A DNA stretch of 64,000 bases from Pachyseris speciosa. Taxonomy: Eukaryota > Cnidaria > Anthozoa > Scleractinia > Pachyseridae. Positions 1-13,117 of this stretch are shown piece by piece. Positions within the stretch are counted from its first letter, which is position 1. Every line of letters begins with the position of its first letter. The position numbers were made by a program, and so were the translations under genes. Below the pieces are notes generated by a model. It was not told the origin of the DNA and made no database searches. It worked only from the letters and a program-made list of their open reading frames with translations. The stretch covers positions 100,210-164,209 of the forward strand of contig JAEMWC010001436.1 in NCBI GenBank assembly GCA_016490735.1, written 5' to 3'.

Positions 1-3000
1 TGGAAAAGCTTAGGGTTAGACAAAACTATTGGAATTCCCCATATGTAGGAGATCCCCAAAGCTGAAATTAAAGGCTGACATGAAGGAAAACATACGCAAA
101 GGGTCAAAAACATTACCCCAACTAACGGTAGCCCTCATCACAGCCAAAAACGCAAATCATTGGAAAAGCTTAGGGTTAGACAAAACTATTGGAATTCCCC
201 ATATGTAGGAGATCCCCAAAGCTGAAATTAAAGGCTGACATGAAGCAAAACATACGCAAAGGGTCAAAAATATTACCCCAACTAACGGTAGCCCTCATCA
301 CAGCCAAAAACGCAAATCATTGGAAAAGCTTAGGGTTAGACAAAACTATTGGAATTCCCCATATGTAGGAGATCCCCAAAGCTGAAATTAAAGGCTGACA
401 TGAAGCAAAACATACGCAAAGGGTCAAAAACATTACCCCAACTAACGGTAGCCCTCATCACAGCCAAAAACGCAAATCATTGGAAAAGCTTAGGGTTAGA
501 CAAAACTATTGGAATTCCCCATATGTAGGAGATCCCCAAAGCTGAAATTAAAGGCTGACATGAAGCAAAACATACGCAAAGGGTCAAAAACATTACCCCA
601 ACTAACGGTAGCCCTCATCACAGCCAAAAACGCAAATCATTGGAAAAGCTTAGGGTTAGACAAAACTATTGGAATTCCCCATATGTAGGAGATCCCCAAA
701 GCTGAAATTAAAGGCTGACATGAAGCAAAACATACGCAAAGGGTCAAAAACATTACCCTAACTAACGGTAGCCCTCATCACAGCCAAAAACGCAAATCAT
801 TGGAAAAGCTTAGGGTTAGACAAAACTATTGGAATTCCCCATATGTAGGAGATCCCCAAAGCTGAAATTAAAGGCTGACATGAAGCAAAACATACGCAAA
901 GGGTCAAAAACATTACCCCAACTAACGGTAGCCCTCATCACAGCCAAAAACGCAAATCATTGGAAAAGCTTAGGGTTAGACAAAACTATTGGAATTCCCC
1001 ATATGTAGGAGATCCCCAAAGCTGAAATTAAAGGCTGACATGAAGCAAAACATACGCAAAGGGTCAAAAACATTACCCCAACTAACGGTAGCCCTCATCA
1101 CAGCCAAAAACGCAAATCATTGGAAAAGCTTAGGGTTAGACAAAACTATTGGAATTCCCCATATGTAGGAGATCCCCAAAGCTGAAATTAAAGGCTGACA
1201 TGAAGCAAAACATACGCAAAGGGTCAAAAACATTACCCCAACTAACGGTAGCCCTCATCACAGCCAAAAACGCAAATCATTGGAAAAGCTTAGGGTTAGA
1301 CAAAACTATTGGAATTCCCCATATGTAGGAGATCCCCAAAGCTGAAATTAAAGGCTGACATGAAGCAAAACATACGCAAAGGGTCAAAAACATTACCCCA
1401 ACTAACGGTAGCCCTCATCACAGCCAAAAACGCAAATCATTGGAAAAGCTTAGGGTTAGACAAAACTATTGGAATTCCCCATATGTAGGAGATCCCCAAA
1501 GCTGAAATTAAAGGCTGACATGAAGCAAAACATACGCAAAGGGTCAAAAACATTACCCCAACTAACGGTAGCCCTCATCACAGCCAAAAACGCAAATCAT
1601 TGGAAAAGCTTAGGGTTAGACAAAACTATTGGAATTCCCCATATGTAGGAGATCCCCAAAGCTGAAATTAAAGGCTGACATGAAGCAAAACATACGCAAA
1701 GGGTCAAAAACATTACCCCAACTAACGGTAGCCCTCATCACAGCCAAAAACGCAAATCATTGGAAAAGCTTAGGGTTAGACAAAACTATTGGAATTCCCC
1801 ATATGTAGGAGATCCCCAAAGCTGAAATTAAAGGCTGACATGAAGCAAAACATACGCAAAGGGTCAAAAACATTACCCCAACTAACGGTAGCCCTCATCA
1901 CAGCCAAAAACGCAAATCATTGGAAAAGCTTAGGGTTAGACAAAACTATTGGAATTCCCCATATGTAGGAGATCCCCAAAGCTGAAATTAAAGGCTGACA
2001 TGAAGCAAAACATACGCAAAGGGTCAAAAACATTACCCCAACTAACGGTAGCCCTCATCACAGCCAAAAACGCAAATCATTGGAAAAGCTTAGGGTTAGA
2101 CAAAACTATTGGAATTCCCCATATGTAGGAGATCCCCAAAGCTGAAATTAAAGGCTGACATGAAGCAAAACATACGCAAAGGGTCAAAAACATTACCCCA
2201 ACTAACGGTAGCCCTCATCACAGCCAAAAACGCAAATCATTGGAAAAGCTTAGGGTTAGACAAAACTATTGGAATTCCCCATATGTAGGAGATCCCCAAA
2301 GCTGAAATTAAAGGCTGACATGAAGGAAAACATACGCAAAGGGTCAAAAACATTACCCCAACTAACGGTAGCCCTCATCACAGCCAAAAACGCAAATCAT
2401 TGGAAAAGCTTAGGGTTAGACAAAACTATTGGAATTCCCCATATGTAGGAGATCCCCAAAGCTGAAATTAAAGGCTGACATGAAGCAAAACATACGCAAA
2501 GGGTCAAAAACATTACCCCAACTAACGGTAGCCCTCATCACAGCCAAAAACGCAAATCATTGGAAAAGCTTAGGGTTAGACAAAACTATTGGAATTCCCC
2601 ATATGTAGGAGATCCCCAAAGCTGAAATTAAAGGCTGACATGAAGCAAAACATACGCAAAGGGTCAAAAACATTACCCCAACTAACGGTAGCCCTCATCA
2701 CAGCCAAAAACGCAAATCATTGGAAAAGCTTAGGGTTAGACAAAACTATTGGAATTCCCCATATGTAGGAGATCCCCAAAGCTGAAATTAAAGGCTGACA
2801 TGAAGCAAAACATACGCAAAGGGTCAAAAACATTACCCCAACTAACGGTAGCCCTCATCACAGCCAAAAACGCAAATCATTGGAAAAGCTTAGGGTTAGA
2901 CAAAACTATTGGAATTCCCCATATGTAGGAGATCCCCAAAGCTGAAATTAAAGGCTGACATGAAGCAAAACATACGCAAAGGGTCAAAAACATTACCCCA

Positions 3001-6000
3001 ACTAACGGTAGCCCTCATCACAGCCAAAAACGCAAATCATTGGAAAAGCTTAGGGTTAGACAAAACTATTGGAATTCCCCATATGTAGGAGATCCCCAAA
3101 GCTGAAATTAAAGGCTGACATGAAGGAAAACATACGCAAAGGGTCAAAAACATTACCCCAACTAACGGTAGCCCTCATCACAGCCAAAAACGCAAATCAT
3201 TGGAAAAGCTTAGGGTTAGACAAAACTATTGGAATTCCCCATATGTAGGAGATCCCCAAAGCTGAAATTAAAGGCTGACATGAAGCAAAACATACGCAAA
3301 GGGTCAAAAACATTACCCCAACTAACGGTAGCCCTCATCACAGCCAAAAACGCAAATCATTGGAAAAGCTTAGGGTTAGACAAAACTATTGGAATTCCCC
3401 ATATGTAGGAGATCCCCAAAGCTGAAATTAAAGGCTGACATGAAGCAAAACATACGCAAAGGGTCAAAAACATTACCCCAACTAACGGTAGCCCTCATCA
3501 CAGCCAAAAACGCAAATCATTGGAAAAGCTTAGGGTTAGACAAAACTATTGGAATTCCCCATATGTAGGAGATCCCCAAAGCTGAAATTAAAGGCTGACA
3601 TGAAGCAAAACATACGCAAAGGGTCAAAAACATTACCCCAACTAACGGTAGCCCTCATCACAGCCAAAAACGCAAATCATTGGAAAAGCTTAGGGTTAGA
3701 CAAAACTATTGGAATTCCCCATATGTAGGAGATCCCCAAAGCTGAAATTAAAGGCTGACATGAAGCAAAACATACGCAAAGGGTCAAAAACATTACCCCA
3801 ACTAACGGTAGCCCTCATCACAGCCAAAAACGCAAATCATTGGAAAAGCTTAGGGTTAGACAAAACTATTGGAATTCCCCATATGTAGGAGATCCCCAAA
3901 GCTGAAATTAAAGGCTGACATGAAGCAAAACATACGCAAAGGGTCAAAAACATTACCCCAACTAACGGTAGCCCTCATCACAGCCAAAAACGCAAATCAT
4001 TGGAAAAGCTTAGGGTTAGACAAAACTATTGGAATTCCCCATATGTAGGAGATCCCCAAAGCTGAAATTAAAGGCTGACATGAAGCAAAACATACGCAAA
4101 GGGTCAAAAATATTACCCTAACTAACGGTAGCCCTCATCACAGCCAAAAACGCAAATCATTGGAAAAGCTTAGGGTTAGACAAAACTATTGGAATTCCCC
4201 ATATGTAGGAGATCCCCAAAGCTGAAATTAAAGGCTGACATGAAGGAAAACATACGCAAAGGGTCAAAAACATTACCCCAACTAACGGTAGCCCTCATCA
4301 CAGCCAAAAACGCAAATCATTGGAAAAGCTTAGGGTTAGACAAAACTATTGGAATTCCCCATATGTAGGAGATCCCCAAAGCTGAAATTAAAGGCTGACA
4401 TGAAGCAAAACATACGCAAAGGGTCAAAAACATTACCCTAACTAACGGTAGCCCTCATCACAGCCAAAAACGCAAATCATTGGAAAAGCTTAGGGTTAGA
4501 CAAAACTATTGGAATTCCCCATATGTAGGAGATCCCCAAAGCTGAAATTAAAGGCTGACATGAAGGAAAACATACGCAAAGGGTCAAAAACATTACCCCA
4601 ACTAACGGTAGCCCTCATCACAGCCAAAAACGCAAATCATTGGAAAAGCTTAGGGTTAGACAAAACTATTGGAATTCCCCATATGTAGGAGATCCCCAAA
4701 GCTGAAATTAAAGGCTGACATGAAGCAAAACATACGCAAAGGGTCAAAAACATTACCCTAACTAACGGTAGCCCTCATCACAGCCAAAAACGCAAATCAT
4801 TGGAAAAGCTTAGGGTTAGACAAAACTATTGGAATTCCCCATATGTAGGAGATCCCCAAAGCTGAAATTAAAGGCTGACATGAAGCAAAACATACGCAAA
4901 GGGTCAAAAACATTACCCCAACTAACGGTAGCCCTCATCACAGCCAAAAACGCAAATCATTGGAAAAGCTTAGGGTTAGACAAAACTATTGGAATTCCCC
5001 ATATGTAGGAGATCCCCAAAGCTGAAATTAAAGGCTGACATGAAGCAAAACATACGCAAAGGGTCAAAAACATTACCCCAACTAACGGTAGCCCTCATCA
5101 CAGCCAAAAACGCAAATCATTGGAAAAGCTTAGGGTTAGACAAAACTATTGGAATTCCCCATATGTAGGAGATCCCCAAAGCTGAAATTAAAGGCTGACA
5201 TGAAGCAAAACATACGCAAAGGGTCAAAAACATTACCCCAACTAACGGTAGCCCTCATCACAGCCAAAAACGCAAATCATTGGAAAAGCTTAGGGTTAGA
5301 CAAAACTATTGGAATTCCCCATATGTAGGAGATCCCCAAAGCTGAAATTAAAGGCTGACATGAAGCAAAACATACGCAAAGGGTCAAAAACATTACCCCA
5401 ACTAACGGTAGCCCTCATCACAGCCAAAAACGCAAATCATTGGAAAAGCTTAGGGTTAGACAAAACTATTGGAATTCCCCATATGTAGGAGATCCCCAAA
5501 GCTGAAATTAAAGGCTGACATGAAGCAAAACATACGCAAAGGGTCAAAAACATTACCCCAACTAACGGTAGCCCTCATCACAGCCAAAAACGCAAATCAT
5601 TGGAAAAGCTTAGGGTTAGACAAAACTATTGGAATTCCCCATATGTAGGAGATCCCCAAAGCTGAAATTAAAGGCTGACATGAAGCAAAACATACGCAAA
5701 GGGTCAAAAACATTACCCCAACTAACGGTAGCCCTCATCACAGCCAAAAACGCAAATCATTGGAAAAGCTTAGGGTTAGACAAAACTATTGGAATTCCCC
5801 ATATGTAGGAGATCCCCAAAGCTGAAATTAAAGGCTGACATGAAGGAAAACATACGCAAAGGGTCAAAAACATTACCCCAACTAACGGTAGCCCTCATCA
5901 CAGCCAAAAACGCAAATCATTGGAAAAGCTTAGGGTTAGACAAAACTATTGGAATTCCCCATATGTAGGAGATCCCCAAAGCTGAAATTAAAGGCTGACA

Positions 6001-9000
6001 TGAAGCAAAACATACGCAAAGGGTCAAAAACATTACCCCAACTAACGGTAGCCCTCATCACAGCCAAAAACGCAAATCATTGGAAAAGCTTAGGGTTAGA
6101 CAAAACTATTGGAATTCCCCATATGTAGGAGATCCCCAAAGCTGAAATTAAAGGCTGACATGAAGGAAAACATACGCAAAGGGTCAAAAACATTACCCCA
6201 ACTAACGGTAGCCCTCATCACAGCCAAAAACGCAAATCATTGGAAAAGCTTAGGGTTAGACAAAACTATTGGAATTCCCCATATGTAGGAGATCCCCAAA
6301 GCTGAAATTAAAGGCTGACATGAAGCAAAACATACGCAAAGGGTCAAAAATATTACCCCAACTAACGGTAGCCCTCATCACAGCCAAAAACGCAAATCAT
6401 TGGAAAAGCTTAGGGTTAGACAAAACTATTGGAATTCCCCATATGTAGGAGATCCCCAAAGCTGAAATTAAAGGCTGACATGAAGCAAAACATACGCAAA
6501 GGGTCAAAAACATTACCCCAACTAACGGTAGCCCTCATCACAGCCAAAAACGCAAATCATTGGAAAAGCTTAGGGTTAGACAAAACTATTGGAATTCCCC
6601 ATATGTAGGAGATCCCCAAAGCTGAAATTAAAGGCTGACATGAAGCAAAACATACGCAAAGGGTCAAAAACATTACCCCAACTAACGGTAGCCCTCATCA
6701 CAGCCAAAAACGCAAATCATTGGAAAAGCTTAGGGTTAGACAAAACTATTGGAATTCCCCATATGTAGGAGATCCCCAAAGCTGAAATTAAAGGCTGACA
6801 TGAAGCAAAACATACGCAAAGGGTCAAAAACATTACCCAACTAACGGTAGCCCTCATCACAGCCAAAAACGCAAATCATTGGAAAAGCTTAGGGTTAGAC
6901 AAAACTATTGGAATTCCCCATATGTAGGAGATCCCCAAAGCTGAAATTAAAGGCTGACATGAAGCAAAACATACGCAAAGGGTCAAAAACATTACCCCAA
7001 CTAACGGTAGCCCTCATCACAGCCAAAAACGCAAATCATTGGAAAAGCTTAGGGTTAGACAAAACTATTGGAATTCCCCATATGTAGGAGATCCCCAAAG
7101 CTGAAATTAAAGGCTGACATGAAGGAAAACATACGCAAAGGGTCAAAAACATTACCCCAACTAACGGTAGCCCTCATCACAGCCAAAAACGCAAATCATT
7201 GGAAAAGCTTAGGGTTAGACAAAACTATTGGAATTCCCCATATGTAGGAGATCCCCAAAGCTGAAATTAAAGGCTGACATGAAGCAAAACATACGCAAAG
7301 GGTCAAAAACATTACCCCAACTAACGGTAGCCCTCATCACAGCCAAAAACGCAAATCATTGGAAAAGCTTAGGGTTAGACAAAACTATTGGAATTCCCCA
7401 TATGTAGGAGATCCCCAAAGCTGAAATTAAAGGCTGACATGAAGCAAAACATACGCAAAGGGTCAAAAACATTACCCCAACTAACGGTAGCCCTCATCAC
7501 AGCCAAAAACGCAAATCATTGGAAAAGCTTAGGGTTAGACAAAACTATTGGAATTCCCCATATGTAGGAGATCCCCAAAGCTGAAATTAAAGGCTGACAT
7601 GAAGCAAAACATACGCAAAGGGTCAAAAATATTACCCTAACTAACGGTAGCCCTCATCACAGCCAAAAACGCAAATCATTGGAAAAGCTTAGGGTTAGAC
7701 AAAACTATTGGAATTCCCCATATGTAGGAGATCCCCAAAGCTGAAATTAAAGGCTGACATGAAGCAAAACATACGCAAAGGGTCAAAAACATTACCCCAA
7801 CTAACGGTAGCCCTCATCACAGCCAAAAACGCAAATCATTGGAAAAGCTTAGGGTTAGACAAAACTATTGGAATTCCCCATATGTAGGAGATCCCCAAAG
7901 CTGAAATTAAAGGCTGACATGAAGCAAAACATACGCAAAGGGTCAAAAACATTACCCCAACTAACGGTAGCCCTCATCACAGCCAAAAACGCAAATCATT
8001 GGAAAAGCTTAGGGTTAGACAAAACTATTGGAATTCCCCATATGTAGGAGATCCCCAAAGCTGAAATTAAAGGCTGACATGAAGCAAAACATACGCAAAG
8101 GGTCAAAAACATTACCCCAACTAACGGTAGCCCTCATCACAGCCAAAAACGCAAATCATTGGAAAAGCTTAGGGTTAGACAAAACTATTGGAATTCCCCA
8201 TATGTAGGAGATCCCCAAAGCTGAAATTAAAGGCTGACATGAAGGAAAACATACGCAAAGGGTCAAAAACATTACCCCAACTAACGGTAGCCCTCATCAC
8301 AGCCAAAAACGCAAATCATTGGAAAAGCTTAGGGTTAGACAAAACTATTGGAATTCCCCATATGTAGGAGATCCCCAAAGCCGAAATTAAAGGCTGACAT
8401 GAGCAAAACATACGCAAAGGGTCAAAAATATTACCCTAACTAACGGTAGCCCTCATCACAGCCAAAAACGCAAATCATTGGAAAAGCTTAGGGTTAGACA
8501 AAACTATTGGAATTCCCCATATGTAGGAGATCCCCAAAGCTGAAATTAAAGGCTGACATGAAGCAAAACATACGCAAAGGGTCAAAAACATTACCCCAAC
8601 TAACGGTAGCCCTCATCACAGCCAAAAACGCAAATCATTGGAAAAGCTTAGGGTTAGACAAAACTATTGGAATTCCCCATATGTAGGAGATCCCCAAAGC
8701 TGAAATTAAAGGCTGACATGAAGCAAAACATACGCAAAGGGTCAAAAATATTACCCTAACTAACGGTAGCCCTCATCACAGCCAAAAACGCAAATCATTG
8801 GAAAAGCTTAGGGTTAGACAAAACTATTGGAATTCCCCATATGTAGGAGATCCCCAAAGCTGAAATTAAAGGCTGACATGAAGCAAAACATACGCAAAGG
8901 GTCAAAAACATTACCCCAACTAACGGTAGCCCTCATCACAGCCAAAAACGCAAATCATTGGAAAAGCTTAGGGTTAGACAAAACTATTGGAATTCCCCAT

Positions 9001-11960
9001 ATGTAGGAGATCCCCAAAGCTGAAATTAAAGGCTGACATGAAGCAAAACATACGCAAAGGGTCAAAAATATTACCCCAACTAACGGTAGCCCTCATCACA
9101 GCCAAAAACGCAAATCATTGGAAAAGCTTAGGGTTAGACAAAACTATTGGAATTCCCCATATGTAGGAGATCCCCAAAGCTGAAATTAAAGGCTGACATG
9201 AAGCAAAACATACGCAAAGGGTCAAAAACATTACCCCAACTAACGGTAGCCCTCATCACAGCCAAAAACGCAAATCATTGGAAAAGCTTAGGGTTAGACA
9301 AAACTATTGGAATTCCCCATATGTAGGAGATCCCCAAAGCTGAAATTAAAGGCTGACATGAAGGAAAACATACGCAAAGGGTCAAAAATATTACCCCAAC
9401 TAACGGTAGCCCTCATCACAGCCAAAAACGCAAATCATTGGAAAAGCTTAGGGTTAGACAAAACTATTGGAATTCCCCATATGTAGGAGATCCCCAAAGC
9501 TGAAATTAAAGGCTGACATGAAGCAAAACATACGCAAAGGGTCAAAAACATTACCCCAACTAACGGTAGCCCTCATCACAGCCAAAAACGCAAATCATTG
9601 GAAAAGCTTAGGGTTAGACAAAACTATTGGAATTCCCCATATGTAGGAGATCCCCAAAGCCGAAATTAAAGGCTGACATGAAGCAAAACATACGCAAAGG
9701 GTCAAAAACATTACCCAACTAACGGTAGCCCTCATCACAGCCAAAAACGCAAATCATTGGAAAAGCTTAGGGTTAGACAAAACTATTGGAATTCCCCATA
9801 TGTAGGAGATCCCCAAAGCTGAAATTAAAGGCTGACATGAAGGAAAACATACGCAAAGGGTCAAAAACATTACCCCAACTAACGGTAGCCCTCATCACAG
9901 CCAAAAACGCAAATCATTGGAAAAGCTTAGGGTTAGACAAAACTATTGGAATTCCCCATATGTAGGAGATCCCCAAAGCCGAAATTAAAGGCTGACATGG
10001 AGCAAAACATACGCAAAGGGTCAAAAATTACCCAACTAACGGTAGCCCTCATCACAGCCAAAAACGCAAATCATTGGAAAAGCTTAGGGTTAGACAAAAC
10101 TATTGGAATTCCCCATATGTAGGAGATCCCCAAAGCTGAAATTAAAGGCTGACATGAAGCAAAACATACGCAAAGGGTCAAAAACATTACCCCAACTAAC
10201 GGTAGCCCTCATCACAGCCAAAAACGCAAATCATTGGAAAAGCTTAGGGTTAGACAAAACTATTGGAATTCCCCATATGTAGGAGATCCCCAAAGCTGAA
10301 ATTAAAGGCTGACATGAGGAAAACATACGCAAAGGGTCAAAAACATTACCCAACTAACGGTAGCCCTCATCACAGCCAAAAACGCAAATCATTGGAAAAG
10401 CTTAGGGTTAGACAAAACTATTGGAATTCCCCATATGTAGGAGCCCCAAAGCGAAATTAAAGGCTGACATGGAGGAAAACATACGCAAAGGGTCAAAAAT
10501 ATTACCCTAACTAACGGTAGCCCTCATCACAGCCAAAAACGCAAATCATTGGAAAAGCTTAGGGTTAGACAAAACTATTGGAATTCCCCATATGTAGGAG
10601 ATCCCCAAAGCTGAAATTAAAGGCTGACATGAAGGAAAACATACGCAAAGGGTCAAAAACATTACCCCAACTAACGGTAGCCCTCATCACAGCCAAAAAC
10701 GCAAATCATTGGAAAAGCTTAGGGTTAGACAAAACTATTGGAATTCCCCATATGTAGGAGATCCCCAAAGCTGAAATTAAAGGCTGACATGAAGGAAAAC
10801 ATACGCAAAGGGTCAAAAACATTACCCAACTAACGGTAGCCCTCATCACAGCCAAAAACGCAAATCATTGGAAAAGCTTAGGGTTAGACAAAACTATTGG
10901 AATTCCCCATATGTAGGAGATCCCCAAAGCGAAATTAAAGGCTGACATGGAGGCAAAACATACGCAAAGGGTCAAAAATATTACCCTAACTAACGGTAGC
11001 CCTCATCACAGCCAAAAACGCAAATCATTGGAAAAGCTTAGGGTTAGACAAAACTATTGGAATTCCCCATATGTAGGAGATCCCCAAAGCCGAAATTAAA
11101 GGCTGACATGGAGAGGAAAACATACGCAAAGGGTCAAAAACATTACCCCAACTAACGGTAGCCCTCATCACAGCCAAAAACGCAAATCATTGGAAAAGCT
11201 TAGGGTTAGACAAAACTATTGGAATTCCCCATATGTAGGAGATCCCCAAAGGTCAAAAAATATTACCCTAACTAACGGTAGCCCTCATCACAGCCAAAAA
11301 CGCAAATCATTGGAAAAGCTTAGGGTTAGACAAAACTATTGGAATTCCCCATATGTAGGAGAGCCCCAAAGCCGAAATTTAAAGGCTGACATGGACCAAA
11401 AAACATACGCAAAGGGTCAAAAATATTACCCTAACTAACGGTAGCCCTCATCACAGCCAAAAACGCAAATCATTTGAAAAGCTTAGGGTTAGACAAAACT
11501 ATTGGAATTCCCCATATGTAGGAGATCCCCAAAGCTGAAATTAAAGGCTTGAATGAAGGAAAAAACATACGCAAAGGGTCAAAAACATTACCCCAACTAA
11601 CGGTATTTCCCTCATCACAGCCAAAAACGCAAATCATTGGAAAAGCTTAGGGTTAGACAAAACTATTGGAACTCCCCATATGTAGGAGGATCCCAAAGCC
11701 GAAATTAAAGGCTGAAATGGAGCAAAAACATACGCAAAGGGTCCAAAATATTACCCTAAAACTAACGGTAGCCCTTTATCACAGCCAAAAACGCAAATCA
11801 TTGGAAAAGCTTAGGGTTAGACAAAACTATTGGGAATTCCCCATATGTAGGAGATCCCCAAAGCTGAAATTAAAGGCTGAAATTAAAGGCTGCATGAAGG
11901 GTCAAAAACATTAGGGTCCCCAAAAACGGTACCCCTCGACATGCCAAAAACGCAAATTAT
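1..11960. repeat. 160-bp satellite array with a telomere-like motif
   Basis: About 75 head-to-tail copies of a 160-bp unit starting TGGAAAAGCTTAGGGTTAGA. Copies in the first 10 kb differ at only a few recurring sites: GAAGC/GAAGG, CATTACCCC/TATTACCCT, and occasional 1-base deletions. From about 10,000 onward units gain indels and become ragged, as expected at an array edge. Each unit contains TTAGGGTTAG, more than one and a half metazoan telomere repeats. All open frames here are short and arise from the repeat, so no gene is called. The array continues beyond the left edge. Confidence 0.98.
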
Positions 11961-12717
11961 TGGAAAATCTTGGTCTTGAAGTATTATGACAAAAATTCTT
12001 CTCGAAGCTAAAAATCTACATCATCAGGAAACTTCAACTCTATTTCTTGTGATCGCACCACGTTTTCGTGCTCACTTGTTTAGCGCGACGTGGATAACGC
12101 TTTTTGATTTCACTTGCTCTGACTGGTCTTTAATTTGCGACTGTGTGACCCAATGGAATTCTGGGTACCTCTTGTATAACGTCGACATGGAAGACCGCCA
12201 ATTTCCATTTCAGATATTTTTTACAAGTGTCGAGCCACCCGGTCCTGCTGACAAAACATTTCATCGATTGCATTATTTACAAGTTCAAACTAGCCAAAAT
12301 TGGCATGCCAGGTCTCGTAATCCACTCCCAAAAGGGCTTAAGACGTGACTTCTTTCCGTGAATTTCTATCACTCGCTCGAATACGTTGAGCGGCCCAATT
12401 CGTGTGAAATTGCTTCCCACCTCTTTTTTTCTTTCAAAGGATTGCCTCTACCCATCAACCCAGCTTTATGATGCCAGGCAGGGGGCTTCTGGAGTGGAAA
12501 ATGGCTCGAAAAAACACACTTATAAACCAAATACGCAACGAACTGTAGCTGTAGGTTTCGTTTAGAAATAAACGACAGCTAGCGTGACGAGCGTGACATC
12601 AAAGACCGAGCCTTCGGTGTTGTGGACCAGCGAAATCTTTGTGGTAACCCCTTATATGGAGTAGCTAGGGCGATTTGTCCTACTACCTTCCAGAAATTGC
12701 AAAAAAGGTGACCAAAT
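11960..12717. other. Spacer after the satellite, no supported gene
   Basis: Non-repetitive sequence between the satellite edge and its decayed relic copies. A 120-codon open frame lies at 11,986-12,348 on the plus strand, but I recognise no domain, signal peptide or splice context in it, and it starts immediately at the array edge. I treat it as chance. Confidence 0.5.
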
Positions 12718-13110
12718 CGCCGAAGGAAAACGAGTTAAAGGCTTACATGAAGCAAAACATACGCAAAGGGTATAAAACATTACCCCAACTAACCCTAACC
12801 CTCATCACAGGCAAGAACGCAAATGATTAGAAAAGTTTAGGGCTAGACGAAACTATTGGAATTCCCATATTTAGGAGATCCCCAAAGTTGATATAAGAGC
12901 CAACTAGTAAACAAAACATATGCAAAGGGAGAAAAGAATTACCCCAACTAAACCCAACCTTAGCAAACAGAAAAGCCACCTCATAGTAAGCTGAAATAAA
13001 AGCCAAAGTAAGTAAAAACTATTAGGCCAACTAGATATTAGTGAGATCCCACTGAAATAAAAGCCAAAGAATAAAACAAACATACGCAAAGGGTAAAAAC
13101 AAATTACATC
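12718..13110. repeat. Decayed relic copies of the 160-bp satellite
   Basis: About two and a half strongly diverged copies of the 160-bp unit. Landmarks such as ACATACGCAAAGGGT, TTACCCCAACTAA and GGAGATCCC(C)AA recur in order. At 12,789-12,802 the relic reads CTAACCCTAACCCT where the main array has CTAACGGTAGCCCT, so this older copy carries a better telomere repeat than the amplified form. Confidence 0.85.
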
Positions 13111-13117
13111 AAGTAAC

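Noticed and set aside
10263..11914. Several 65-82-codon open frames in the satellite
   Set aside because: They are produced by the 160-bp unit with local indels, repeat the same peptide in shifted frames and have no independent support.
11986..12348. 120-codon open frame as a gene
   Set aside because: Starts at the satellite edge, no domain, no splice context.
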